From: Coriaria nepalensis
Taxonomy: Eukaryota > Streptophyta > Magnoliopsida > Cucurbitales > Coriariaceae
Length of the DNA stretch: 64,000 bases
Reading direction: 5' to 3'
Assembly: GCA_027186245.1 (NCBI GenBank)
Contig: CP114493.1
Location: 3,913,501 to 3,977,500, forward strand
Part shown: positions 1-11,550 of the stretch, piece by piece
Position numbering within the stretch: position 1 is the first letter of the stretch
Layout of the letters: every line of letters starts with the position of its first letter
Made by a program: the position numbers and the translations under genes
The notes under the pieces: generated by a model
The model's input: the letters and a program-made list of their open reading frames with translations, nothing else
Databases searched by the model: none
What the model was told of the DNA's origin: nothing

Positions 1-738
1 GATCTAGGTTTTATGGTATGGAGTCTTGTCTTTTTGTGAGAATTCAGCTGGATGGATTTTCCTTGAGACTTACGGAGCTCAAGTTTTTCATCTAAGTAAG
101 ACGTTCTTATCTGCCATCGCTTGTGAAATAGTAGATGTGTCGAGAAGTGTGAATTTATTGGACATTTGGTGCTTTTTCACTTATGAATTGTGGCTTCTCG
201 TTTCAGTGCATTGATCTTTCTTATGTGACGATGGTTGAGAGGTTTGAATGTTATGAAGGGTTTGGAGATTGTTTAGGAATGTAGTGTACTGGTGAATAGT
301 GATTTTTTTTTCTAGCTTTTGTGCACCAGATGTTTCTGGCTTTGCTGAAGTTGACTGTCGCCTTGTAAGTTCTTTTGATTGAAGGTTGAGGTTCTCTTTT
401 CAATTTATGTGATTCATTAGTGGAGTCGTGAGGGAGTATAGATTGGTGCAATTCTGGTGTGTTATACTCGTGCAGGGTTTTTCTTTCTTTGCACGCACTA
501 CATATTTGCAATTATGCCTCCATGGTGCCTCTTCCATGGCTTTAATGGGCGGTGGGCACCTTTTTTTTGTTAGTATTTTCTAGCTAGTTATAAATTTGTT
601 TACGCCATACCAAAATAATAAACATATAAATAAAATAACTTAAAACATATAAATAAAATAACCCTCTTATATGAGCAACTTTACTCTGACTGATGAAGTT
701 CTACTTATTTTTGTTTTGAATGCTTGATACATAATCAG
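1..738. other. Probable intron or upstream sequence of the EMC8/9 gene
   Basis: No exon is recognisable here. The next exon starts at 739 after a clear acceptor (ending ataatcag), and the protein it encodes begins about 70 residues into the EMC8/9 family. The missing first exon or exons are therefore left of the window and this stretch is most simply an intron. Open frames in it are short and resemble nothing I know. Confidence 0.5.
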
Positions 739-2336
739 ATAGAAGAATATTATGCCTCTAAAGGATTAAATATCGTGGGTTATTTTCATGCCAATGAGAG
801 GTTCGATGATTATGAACTAAGTGGTGTGGCAAAGAATGTTGGTGATCATATCTCTCGGTACTTTCCCCAAGCTGCAATCCTTTTGGTATGGAACCATATC
901 TTGATGATCTTGTGCATTTTTTTGCCTGTATTGTGGTTTTGCATATTTTCATTGAATTGTTTATTTATTTGCAGTTGGATAACAAAAAGCTTGAAGCTTT
1001 ATCCAGGGGCAAGGATCGGAGTCCTGTATTTCAGGTTAGAGTCATTGCTAGATTCTTTGTTTTGGCAACATAGATGGTAAATTGGTGCATTTTTTTTGCT
1101 TATTTCCATGATGTATTCCTATTCCATAGTTTCTAAGCTTACAAAATCAAGAACAGTAATTTCACAGCTGCTTGTGTGAGGGAAGTAGACAAATCATGAA
1201 GAGTGTGAAAATTTTAAGAAGGATATGATTGACTTCAATGAGAGTGATGTGATCCTTCAATTTCCCCAATATTCCTTCTTTGCCTAGCTGTCTTCTTTCC
1301 AAACCTGAAGGCCACATCATCATCGTCATTGGTACATCTGCAGTTTATCATCCTTTGACAGTTTCATTTTCTTTATCAGTTTCTCCCAAATCGGCCAAAG
1401 GAGGTTACGACAAAAAGAGCACTATAAACCACGAATACAACTCCAGATATAATCAGAATTCTGAAACAGTTTTGGCTTGATTAAGAACATTATCTTTCTC
1501 AGGATAATTAAATACGTCATGAAAACATACTTTGTTTCTAACTAGAATTCTCAAAGAGAACATTATGATTTTAGGGAAAATACATGGATATATAGGCAAA
1601 GAACATGAAAAATCATTATTAGAATTTTGACTTCTGGTTTATCAGGCATACTGTTTGTGCACCTGTAGGTTATGGAGATTAGGTTTTGGAGATTTGATTA
1701 GTTTGCTAAAAAGTTGCGGATGAACTCTATTTTGTTTATAAAGAGCCAGTTTGGATTCTGCAAATTAGTGTTTCACTAGTAAGTACCCAAGATTATATTT
1801 CTGGCCTTGCACTTGACAATTGAAATTATTTATTCATGCTCGAAATTGTTCTTCATTACTGGTTTTAGCGCAACTCTACCACAGTATTTCTATCAATCCA
1901 AAATTATATGACAATGTGAGGGTACCATATCAATTTCATCCTTCACTTTTGGAAAAGATGCAGTGATCATAATAATCTCCTCATAGTTTACATTCTGTTT
2001 CTCACCTCACCCGCATCCAACAGCTATACTCAAGAGATGCATCCAAGAACTGGAAGCATATTGGATCAGATGGAGGCAGCCAACTAACTATTAAGGAGCC
2101 TTCAGCAAATGTAGTCTTGCTGGATTTCATTTCATCCAAAAGATGGAAGGACGTGGTGGACTTTGACGATCACCTTGATGATATTAGCAAGTGGGTTCCC
2201 TACTTTCTTTTTTTGTATTATCTTCTTTGTGCCCTTTTTATTCATTACTTTCTACTTATTACTCAAAGGTTCTGCGGCTTTTGATTCTTACATTGTCATC
2301 TGCAGGGATTGGCTAAACCCAGATTTGTTCAAGTAA
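739..2336 (+). CDS. EMC8/9: ER membrane protein complex subunit 8/9 homologue, 3' part (5' end outside window)
   Basis: Exons are 739-885, 975-1034, 2024-2190 and 2306-2336, all joined in frame by GT-AG introns; the stop is at 2334-2336. The visible 134 residues start IEEYYASKGLNIVGYFHANE, continue through GDHISRYFPQA and SANVVLLDFIS, and end DWLNPDLFK. This matches the plant EMC8/9 (UPF0172, MPN-like fold) family, known in Arabidopsis as the product of At5g55940. The family is about 200 residues long, so roughly the first 70 are missing to the left. In other eukaryotes this subunit sits on the cytosolic side of the EMC, which inserts multi-pass and tail-anchored proteins into the ER membrane. 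It lacks the catalytic residues of active MPN+ proteases, as known for the family. The third intron (1035-2023) is the longest. No lesion is seen in the visible exons, so the gene looks functional. Confidence 0.93.
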
Positions 2337-3658
2337 TTTTACTTCTCGACTGGCTCGGTAAAATCCAGCAGTATGAGAATGAGGGGAGATCTTCCAGTTC
2401 CTTTATTTTTATCATTATTGTTCCTTTTTGATATGTTACACCACTATCTTTTATCATTATGCTTTTCAAAATGATAACTGTTTTATCTTCAGTCGCACCT
2501 GTCATTCGTCTTTATTACTACGTCTAGAATCAATATTTTTGAAAAGTTACCATGTCATTGTGGCGAAATTATTTACAGCAAGTGTGAATTTTTACCTTCT
2601 TGAAGATGAGAGGCAAAAACGACTCGATTGGTCTTACCTGCCTTTGATTGATTTTTTACTTATAATAGAAAATGAATGATGATTAGAGAAAATTTATTCA
2701 CAATCGATATATAGAGTAATGAAGGAATAACGTTTACAATTTACAAATACAGTGACCTTGTTTATATTTTGAAAAAAAAAAAAAAAAGGGAAAAATGTAA
2801 GAAAGTTTAAAACTGGGCTAATTATATTCAGGTCTTGAGTAATTTTCTTTTTACGAATTCGTTTTGAGTAATTGTTGGTCAATTTTTTAGTTCACTTGTC
2901 ATCAAAGTCGGACTTCTTAGTTTTTTCCGATTGTTTTTATAGAGCTAAGGTTGCAAATTTTTTAATAATGATGTGTTAGTAATACAAAATTTTAATTTTA
3001 ATTTTAACTTTAACGTAATTTATTCTTTAAAAAATAATTTTGTCTTAAAAATTTATATATATATATATATTAGAAATTCAATAAATTAATAAATTTATTT
3101 AGATAATAATTTATTTAGTCACAATTTAAAAATAATATATTAATTTTTTTTAATAATTTAATATTTTACTTAATTAATAAATTTATGTAATCCTTAAGAT
3201 TATTAATTTATTAATATTTTATTATACCTTTATTTTCTTTCCTTATTATTATTTTGTTTTTGTTTTTTCATCTCAATCCCAATCTGGGGCGCCTCTTGGA
3301 GCGCTCTAATAATAGAGTTCAAAATAATACTTTTATGTAAAAATTTGGATTTTTAATTCAAAATTAATTGAATGAAAAAATCTATTTTCTTATTGGGATT
3401 TTAAACCTTCTCGTTTTCGATGTGCTATGCTTTTCTCAAGTGAAGTTGTTTAGGAGCCTTCAATGCATCTGCTTACTTTTAATCAGCTGGTTTATAAATT
3501 TGTTGATGCCAAATTCTGCAGAAACGATTTACTTGGCTATGATTGTATAATTGTGGGCGTGCTAGAAATACTTAGGCATATTTTGATATAAACTATTTAA
3601 GGCCAAAATCTTGAAAAATAAAGAATTTAACTTCTAAACAAGAAGAAACAGTTATAAG
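2337..3658. other. AT-rich intergenic region downstream of EMC8/9
   Basis: This should hold the 3' UTR of EMC8/9 followed by non-coding DNA. There is a poly(A) stretch near 2770-2787, very AT-rich sequence at 2940-3250 and a short (TA)n run near 3053-3070. I see no gene. A sharp AATAAA signal for the upstream gene was not evident. Confidence 0.6.
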
Positions 3659-5336
3659 GGTTAGGCATAAAAGAATGTGATGAGTATTATTTTAATGAAA
3701 TTAAAAAAATGATATTTTTATATATCATTATTTTGAATGTATTATTATTAAAGTATTGATACGAGATGATTAAGATTATAGATAATGAATTAAATTGTCT
3801 GCAACATATTAAAGTATGAAATCTTTAATTAATGGTTGTTAGAATGGTCCGCTAACATTATGAATACGAGTGATTTATATGAATGAATTATTTATTAAAA
3901 TGTCTTTTGCCACAAAAAAATTTATTTATATCAATAGATGATCATATGCAGATTAATCTGAATCCTAAGTATTTATGAACTTCTGTTTATGTCAACTGAA
4001 TCTTTTGATTCACTCGTCATAATTTGTTTGTAAAACATGCTAAAGAATTTTATTTTGGAAATTCATTGGGATAAGTGGCTAGGAACATGATTTACAGATA
4101 TGAAATCCAAACATTTTTCATATAAGATTGTATATTAGTTTCCTCGAGGGTTAATTCTGGAACTGAATGGCTTTGAGCTCAAATTTATAAATAAGTTATA
4201 AATTAACCGTTTATTAGTGGATTAATGGTACTTAAGAATAAAGAGATAATTATAGAGGTACAACGGTAATTGGAGGATTAGATTACATGTAATGATAATA
4301 TCAATGGACTAATAGAAATTACTCAGTAATATGTTCTATAATTATAAGAGTGCAATTCTATATTTTTAGTGAAATAATATTGAGATTAAAATAATTAGAT
4401 TTATTAGATTAAAGAGTTTAATTAATACTCGAATTTATTAGAGCTTGGAATTATAGTTCTATGGTTCCTAGGTTACTTCTATAAAACACTGTATATGGTA
4501 AGAATAACAAAAGTAAAAAAGGACTTATTTGCAAGAAAATAGTTTTATGGGATAAATTTATAATTATGAGATAATTAAAGTTAATTAATTAATTAAAAGA
4601 TATATTTAAATTATGAATTTCGAAATTCATTTATTAAATAATAATAATATATTTGATTTTGAATTAGATATGTTATACATAATATTAAATTGATATGAGA
4701 TATTGATTATTAAGATTAGATAAGTCAAATTTAAATTAGTTTGAGAAACTAATTTAAAATTCAAATAAGATATGATATGATTTAAAATAGATAAGATTTT
4801 ATTTTTAATTAGATTTGAAAAAATTTGATTACCAAATATATCATTAAAGAATGATAGGATTTAAAATATGTAAAACTCTATTTTAAATAAATTTGAAAAA
4901 ATTTGATCATATCAAAGATATCATCTAATGATTACTTTATCATTTAATATTATGATTGAATCATTAATTCAATTAATTTAAAGAGTTTAAATTAAAAATA
5001 ATATTAAATGGAAATCTTTATAGTCTTATAAATACATCTCATTCTAATAATTCAAGAGCGATTTTTTGTGAATAGATTTTTCAAAGAGAAACGAAAGAGA
5101 AACCTTTTCATCTCTACATGCTCACACACGTCCAATTATGTCGAGGATCGACCTAGAAGATCGTGGTGTGAATCTCGATAATCAATTCGCATTGGCTAAG
5201 GTATGACATCTTCATATAGATGTATAACTAATTTATATAAATATAAATGATCGCTAAAAGTTTTTTGAAAATTTTTATTATACAGTGGGACAAAATAATC
5301 GCTTCCGCTATGAAATTTTGAACCCATTTACCAACA
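3659..5336 (+). mobile_element. Solo LTR, copy 1 (family also at 31613-33346)
   Basis: A 1.68 kb block whose reverse complement matches 31613-33346 along its whole length. It begins GGTTAGGCAT, where the other copy has TGTTAGGCAT, and ends TTACCAACA, so the TG...CA ends of an LTR can be recognised with one change at the start. A TATA box (5027-5034) lies in its right third, which sets the orientation as plus. There is no primer-binding site to its right, no polypurine tract to its left and no coding remnant, so it is a solo LTR. The motif GCTTCCGC near the 3' end resembles that of the copia LTRs elsewhere in the window; copia membership is inferred. Flanking pentamers (ataag / atttg) do not form a convincing target duplication. 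Confidence 0.8.
5027..5034 (+). promoter_or_regulatory. TATA box of the solo LTR
   Basis: TATAAATA, about 300 bases before the LTR 3' end. The inverted copy at 31613-33346 carries the matching sequence near 31870. This is the expected position for the U3 promoter of an LTR; activity is not implied. Confidence 0.45.
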
Positions 5337-5655
5337 ATTTGTATTAGATTTATATATATATATATAAATTAATCACTGTGTGAGATTCTTGCATTATCAT
5401 ATACATATCAATGTATGTTGAATAGATATTTATGTTTTTTGAATGTATGGTTGATATAATGGATTTAATGAAATGGTAATTTGGGTTAGAAACTTATTTA
5501 ATTTTTTTTCTCTATATTTTTTGTATGTCGAGTTATGGCATATGAATTTTTGTACAATTTTTTTTTGTTTTTTCATAAAATTCTGGCAACAGGGAGGAAG
5601 AAGAAAACATGAAGTAGGTTCACCGACAGTGGTGAAGCGGGGAAATGGGCCACAA
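5337..5655. other. Unassigned sequence between solo LTR and copia fragment
   Basis: T-rich sequence with no recognisable coding or repeat signature. A long open frame starts at 5473 but its N-terminal part matches nothing I know and it merges by chance into the copia integrase remnant further right. Confidence 0.4.
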
Positions 5656-5800
5656 GATTGTCCTGCGGCGGCCACCTTAAGCTACGAGATTGTCCCGCAG
5701 CAGCCCAGCTGTGGGATCGTTCCACAACAGCCCATCACCAGGATTGTCCCGCAACGACAGCTAAGGCTGCAGGACTATCCCATGGCAGCCCAGCCGCGAG
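5656..5800 (+). repeat. GC-rich minisatellite, about five units of 27-32 bp
   Basis: Units begin at about 5656, 5688, 5715, 5742 and 5773, each starting with gattgtcc or a close variant (gatcgttcc, gactatcc) followed by a GC-rich cgcagcagccc-like core. Base composition is strikingly different from the AT-rich surroundings. The array ends directly beside the point where the copia integrase remnant begins. Confidence 0.75.
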
Positions 5801-5814
5801 AAGGTTCAGTGGCA

Positions 5815-8039
5815 CAGAACGTAAAAATAAAGATCTTCTTAAAATTGTACGAGCTCTCTTATTTCAAATGTATGTTCCTAAACCTTTTTTGGACCGATAC
5901 AATTTCTACAACATGTTTTCTCATTAACCGCATGTCATTCTCTATTTTTCATAGTGAGATCCCTTACAAAACACTTTTTCCAAATAAGTCACTGCTCCCT
6001 AGTGATCCTAGGATATTTGGTAGCACTTGCTTTGTTCAGGATGCTCGTCCGCACGTCACTAAATTAGATCCCAAGTCTTTGAAGTGTATCTTCCTTAGTT
6101 ATTCTCGTCTTCAGAAAGGTTATAGGTGTTCTTATCCCAGTCTTAACAAATATATTATTTCCATTGATGTTACCTTCATGAAGATACATCGTATTTTCCG
6201 TCTTCACTTTTTCCCGCTCATCAAGGGAAGGATGATGATTTATTGGTCTATTTTATCACATCCTCTACCCTTGTCTCAGAATCAGCTCATGTCAAGCCTT
6301 CGATTACTCAAGTATACTTTAAGTGTCAACCTCATGATTCATATCCTGCACCTGCTCCTTCGTCATCAGATCCAGTCTCGAGCGATGATCTTCCTATTGT
6401 GTTATGCAAAGGTAAACACCAATGTACTTATCTTATTTCTTCTTTTGTTTCTTATAACGACTTGTCGTCTTCCTCTTATTCTTTTATTGCTTTCCTTGAT
6501 TCTATCTCTATTCCTAAAAATGTCCTTGAAGCCATATCTCATCCTAGTTGGCATGATGTAATGATAGAGGAGATGAATGCTTTAAATGACAATGGCACTT
6601 GGGACTTGGTCGATTTACCTTCAGGGAAATGGGCTATAGGATGCAAGTGGGTATTCGCAGTTAAGGTCAATCTGGATGGGTCAGTTGCCAGATTGAATGC
6701 CCGTCTTATTACTGAGGGCTATGCTCAAACCTATGAAGTGGACTATTCTGACACTTATTCTCTTGTTGCAAAATTGACATCTATTCGATTGTTTATTTTA
6801 ATGGCAGATACTCATTATTGGCTTTTACATCAACTTGATATCAAGAATGCTTTTCTTCATGGTGATCTTTAGGAGAAGGTGCATATGGAGTAACCTCCTA
6901 GTTTTGTTGCTCAGGTGGAGTCAGGACGAGTTTGTCGTCTTCAAAAATATTTGTATGGTTTGAAACAGAGTCCTCGTGCTTGGTTTGGAAAATTTAGTCA
7001 GGCTATTGAAAAATTTGGTATGATGAAAAGCAAGTTTGACTATTCTGTATTTTACAAGCAATCAGGAGTTGGTATCATTCTGTTAGTTATGTTTGTGGAT
7101 GACATTGTTATCACTAGAAGTGATACTATGGGAATCTCATCTCTTAACCCTTTAATTTATACTCAGTTTCATACGAAGGACTTGGGGCTGCTACAATATT
7201 TCTTGGGTGTTTAAATTACAAAGAGTAAAAAAAGTATCTTTCTATCTTAGAGAAAATATGTCATTGACCTATTAACTAAGACAAAAAAATTGGGAGCAAA
7301 GCCTTGTAGTGCTCCAATGACTCCGAACATGCATCTCACAGGAGATGCAAAACTATTTGAAGATCTTGAGAGATATCAGAGGTTGGTTGGGAAGTTAAAT
7401 TACCTTACCGTGACTCATCCATATATTGCATATTCGGCTAGTGTTGTCAGTTAGTTTATGTCATCCCTAACAATTCATCATTGGGCAGCGTTAGAGCAAA
7501 TTTTGTGTTACTTGAAAGGAGCACCCGAACGGGGCATCGTATATGCAAATCATGGGCATACTCATATTGAATGTTTTTTAGATGCAGATTTGGCATATTC
7601 CAAAAAATAGAAGACCACTTTAGGTTATTGTATCTTTATTGAAAAATATTTGGTCTCATGAAAGAGTAAGAAGCAAAATATTGTGTCACGATCTAGTGCA
7701 CAGTTAGAATATAGGGTTATGACACATTTTATGTGTGATATAATGTGGATATATCAGTTATTGATTGAAGTATGACTTAAAACTTTAGTACGAGCAAATT
7801 TGTGCTGTGATAACCGAGTTGTTCTTCATATTGCATCAAATCCTATGTTTCATGAGTGAACTAAGCATATTGATATTGATTGTTATTTTGTTTGTGAGAA
7901 AATTCAACAAGGCTTGATTTTTATAAGATATGTGAAGACTGGAGAATAATTAGCACAAAAGCTGTAAATGAGGTTTGAGTTGATTATCTTTGTAACAAGT
8001 TGAACATGACTAATATCTACGCTCCAACTTGAGGGGAAG
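5815..8039 (+). pseudogene. Ty1/copia polyprotein remnant: integrase C-end, reverse transcriptase, RNase H
   Basis: Starts inside the integrase; matching pieces such as VRALLFQMYVPKPF and DPRIFGSTCF lie in different frames, which shows frameshifts. The reverse transcriptase follows at about 6540-7250 with WVFAVKV, QLDIKNAFLHGDL, LYGLKQSPRAWF and an intact active-site motif MFVDDIVIT. RNase H follows to about 7960 (KLNYLTVTHPYIAYS; SRSSAQLEYR). Stops occur after FLHGDL, after YFLGV and repeatedly beyond. Gag, protease and the 5' LTR are missing. The fragment ends at a polypurine tract (8031-8039). The family product would copy RNA into DNA and integrate it; this copy cannot make an intact protein. 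Confidence 0.88.
8031..8039 (+). other. Polypurine tract of copia fragment
   Basis: GAGGGGAAG preceded by ccaactt, the typical copia context just before the 3' LTR. The following bases, TATTAGCTGTA, look like a decayed TGTTAG LTR start. Confidence 0.7.
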
Positions 8040-8160
8040 TATTAGCTGTATATTATACATATATAGCTGTCAATTAGCTTAATTCTAATTTTCTAATTAT
8101 ATATATATATATATATGCCTCACTTTTCAACAAAAAAATATAAGAAAGTATTCTTTTTTC
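8040..8160 (+). mobile_element. Short remnant of a copia 3' LTR
   Basis: Begins directly after the polypurine tract with TATTAGCTGTATATTATACATA and contains a (TA)n run at 8099-8116. Only about 120 bases are left before gypsy coding sequence starts, so the LTR is either very short or truncated at the junction. Confidence 0.5.
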
Positions 8161-8164
8161 ATCT

Positions 8165-10790
8165 CAGATATCATAGACCAAGTCAAAGTCCCTCTTCCTC
8201 TCCTGTTTTGCTTGTTAAAAAAAAAAATGGGACTCTGAGATTTTGTGTGGATTTTGTATGAGACTACTGTTAAAGAAAGATTTACAATTCCAACTATTGA
8301 TGAATTATTTGATGAGTTGTTTTGAGATTGATAGTTAGGTATCATCAAATTAGGGACTACCCTCGTGACATTGCTAAGACTGCATTTAGAACTCATGAAG
8401 GCAATTATGAGTCTGTACTTATGCCTTTTGAGTTGACAAATGCTCCTTCAACTTTTTAGGCCTCCATGTATTTAGCATTTAAACCATATCTTAGAAAATT
8501 TGTCATTGATTTCTTTGATGATATTTTTGTCTATTGCAATACCTTCTCTAATCATATCATTCACTTGAAATCTGTTCTGAATTGTTTAAGGACCGATTCT
8601 TATTTTGCAGAGAAACCTTACTGTTCTTTTGGGGTCTCTAAAATAGATTATCTGGGTCATATAGTGACTGACATTAGGAGTTGAACCCAACCCTGATAAA
8701 ATCCATGCTATTCAATCTTGGCCTATCCCTAAGAACTTAAAAGCTTTGAGAGGTTTTATTGGCTTAACTGGTTATTATAGGATATTTTTCCTTTACTATG
8801 CCACCATTGCAAGCCCTTTTATCTTGAAAAAACAGTTTCATCTGGTCTTCAGAAGCACAACAATCGTTTGAAGCTCTCAAACTTGCCTTAACCCAAACCC
8901 TAATCCTAGCCCTTCCTAATTTTACTGAACCCTTCATAGTGCTAACTGATGCCTCAGGATCTGGCATTGGTGATGTTCTGCTTCCAAAAGAATCACTCCA
9001 CCTCCTATTTTAGCAAGAAAGTCAAGCTCACCTTATCCAAAGCATCCACCTATGTGAGAGAGCCTTATGCTATTAGTCAGGAAATTGCCAAGTGGAGGCA
9101 ATATTTGCTTGGCAATCACTTCTTCATCCCAACTGACCACCACAGCTTAAAATTCATCCTGAACCAAGGCATCTAAACCTCTTATCAACAAAGGTACCTA
9201 GTAAACTCCTTGGCTATGACTTGGGCATTTCTGACAAACCTGGAAAGGCCAACATTGTAGCAGATGCTCTTTCTAGAAATGGAGTTGATGACTTGTCTTT
9301 TACAGATTCTAAGGCTTCATCTTAGATTCCAAATGCAACTACAATTTTTCAATTTTTTTTCCTTTATTGTCCTATTCTTTCACATCATTACTGATCTGAA
9401 ATCTAAAATGCTTGTTGATCCATACTATGCCTCACTTACAGCTATGATTGAAAGATGGCCTCATTTATAAGAGCCATAGGATAAACATTAGTCACACCTC
9501 ACTCTAAAAGCCAAGTTACTATTTGAGTTCCACTCCACGCCATTGACAGATCATGCAGGTTTTCAAAAGACTCTTTCAGCAAATTTGTATTGAGAACATA
9601 TGGACAAAGATGTTAAGTTGTTTGTTGCTCAGTGTGATGTTAACCAGAAGACTAAATGCAGTGTATCACCTCCTTCTGGCCTTCTACAGTCTCTGTGCTT
9701 CATGAATACTTGAGAGGATGTTTCACTTAATTTTATTACTAGTTTGCCTAACTCTAAAGGATTCTCTGTGATTTTAGTGGTTGTTGACAGGCTTACAAAA
9801 TATGCTCCTTTTGGGCCACTCAAAGTTGGATTTACAACTAGTTTAGTGGCCAATTTATTTGCTGAGTTGGTGGTCAAACACATGGCTTTCCCAAGTCAAT
9901 GGTCTTTGATCGTGACCCCATTTTTGTTAGCAAGTTCTGAAAGGAGCTATTCACACTCAGTGGCACTTCCTTATTCATGTCAATTGCTTATCACCCCCAA
10001 ATTGATGGCTAGACTGAAGTACTTAATCGTTACTTGGAGCAGAATTTGAGGGCATTTGTCTTCGAAGAGCCTGAGAAATGAACTAAGTATTTGTTATGGG
10101 ATGAGCTTTGCTACAATACTTCTGTCCATTCAACCACTAAATTGTCACCTCTTGAAGCTGTTTTAGGTAAGCCTCTACCAACCATACCTTCATACTTCCT
10201 GACTTCTCTCCAATTGAAGCTACAGACTCATTGCTCACCACTAGAGACTCTACTAGTTTCCCTCAGAGCAAACATTTTGAAACCTCAGAAGCGTACGCAA
10301 GGCTTGGCTGACAGAAAGAGATCTGATGTCTCTTTGGAAGTGGATCAATTGTGCTATGTTATAGAACTTCATTGACCCATACTTCACACTCAAAACTCAG
10401 CAGGAGGTTTTATGGGCCATTTTATATTGTTAAGAAGATTGGTCTGGTTCCTTACAAGCTTGAACTTCCTTTACGCTCCAAAATTCACCATGTATTCCAT
10501 ATTTCTCAACTCAATCTCTGTCCTAATCCAGCTCAAGATATTTCTCTGCCATTGCCACCTACAGAAACTGATAATGCTCCAGTTATCACTCCTTTGGCAA
10601 TTCTTGGCACTAGGCGCATCAAACAACAGGGACAGTGGATCACTCAAATTCTGGAGCAGTGGAATGGCCTTCCTCTAGAAGACACCTCCTGGGAATGCTT
10701 ACAGAATTTCAAAGTGGTTTATCCCACCTTTAACTTGAGGACAAAGTTATTTTTGGAGCTGTGGATAATGATACGAGTATGGGCTTGTTC
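8165..10790 (+). pseudogene. Ty3/gypsy chromovirus polyprotein remnant (RT, RNase H, integrase, chromodomain)
   Basis: The coding signal starts in the reverse transcriptase (SPSSSPVLLVKKKNGTLRFC) and continues with [15 protein letters not shown], the active site FFDDIFVYC with both aspartates kept, and KIDYLGHIV. RNase H includes EPFIVLTDASGSGIG and AKWRQYLLGNHF. Integrase includes VILVVVDRLTKYA and ELCYNTSVHS. The C-terminal tail has SRRFYGPFYIVKKIG, IHHVFHISQLN and a chromodomain-like end (ILEQWNGLPLEDTSWE, then FNLRTKL). Pieces sit in several frames with stops, so it is a pseudogene. Gag, protease and the RT start are missing. The conserved tail places it among chromodomain-bearing gypsy elements; assignment to the Reina-like group is a guess. 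Confidence 0.88.
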
Positions 10791-11250
10791 TTAGACAAGA
10801 TAGAAGGTCCAGTCAAGAATCAGAGGCCCAAACGCTTATGATGTGCGCTCGTGAAGTTCACGAACTACGTATCGGATGGACCTCCTTTAAGAAGCAACAT
10901 ATCATCGGGTGCAAGCCGTTGAAATCATATTCTGTTTTATGCTCTCTGTCATCGTGTCAGAATTATTATTGAGTCTGTTAGTATCAAGCTGTAAATAGTG
11001 AGTGCTTATGCATTTAGAAGGCAACGAATGATTAACCAAGAATTTCTCTCTAATTCTTCCCTAATCCTGTAATCCTTCTGGAGTATAGCCTGATCGAAAA
11101 GGCCTGTTACTGTATCAGATCATCTCCCAACTCTTTTGCTCGTATGATTTTGCAGTTATTGGTAACTGATCATCATGTTTAGACATCTATGCATCCTCTC
11201 TTCATCTCTTACGGTTATCTAATTGGGGTATGAATAAAATATTTCCAAAA
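10791..11250. other. 3' non-coding and possible LTR remnant of the gypsy fragment
   Basis: Follows the chromodomain-like end. A possible LTR start (TGTTAGTATCAAGCTGTAAA) lies near 10976, but no matching second LTR exists in the window, so the boundary is a guess. The right part should also include the far 3' side of the RING gene. Confidence 0.35.
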
Positions 11251-11253
11251 TGA

Positions 11254-11287
<34 letters not shown>

Positions 11288-11289
11288 GG
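11254..11289. repeat. (GA)n microsatellite followed by a 13-base G run
   Basis: GA dinucleotides from about 11254 to 11276 run directly into thirteen G residues (11277-11289). It lies about 260 bases past the stop codon of the minus-strand RING gene. Confidence 0.9.
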
Positions 11290-11550
11290 AGGGTTGTCTT
11301 CGTGAAATAATTACATCTACATAATTAAGAGAAAAACAAAAAAACAAATAAGGCCCTATTTAAACAAAGCTCGCAATGTAAATTCTATTAACACAATGGG
11401 AGCTTATTTAGGAACCAAAAAACTTCCCCGAATTAGATTTCGTGTAAGAAAATCTACCCTCTCTTTTGTTTCTTTTTTTTTTCCCCTTCTCTTCTCTTCT
11501 TACGCATTCAAGTTGTCAGGTGAGGATTTGTTTGGCTCAAAAGGGAGATG

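Noticed and set aside
5473..6561. Open frame of 362 codons
   Set aside because: The frame runs through unassigned DNA, a minisatellite and then a copia integrase remnant in one of its frames. It has no start context or family match as a whole, so it is a chance fusion of repeat sequence.
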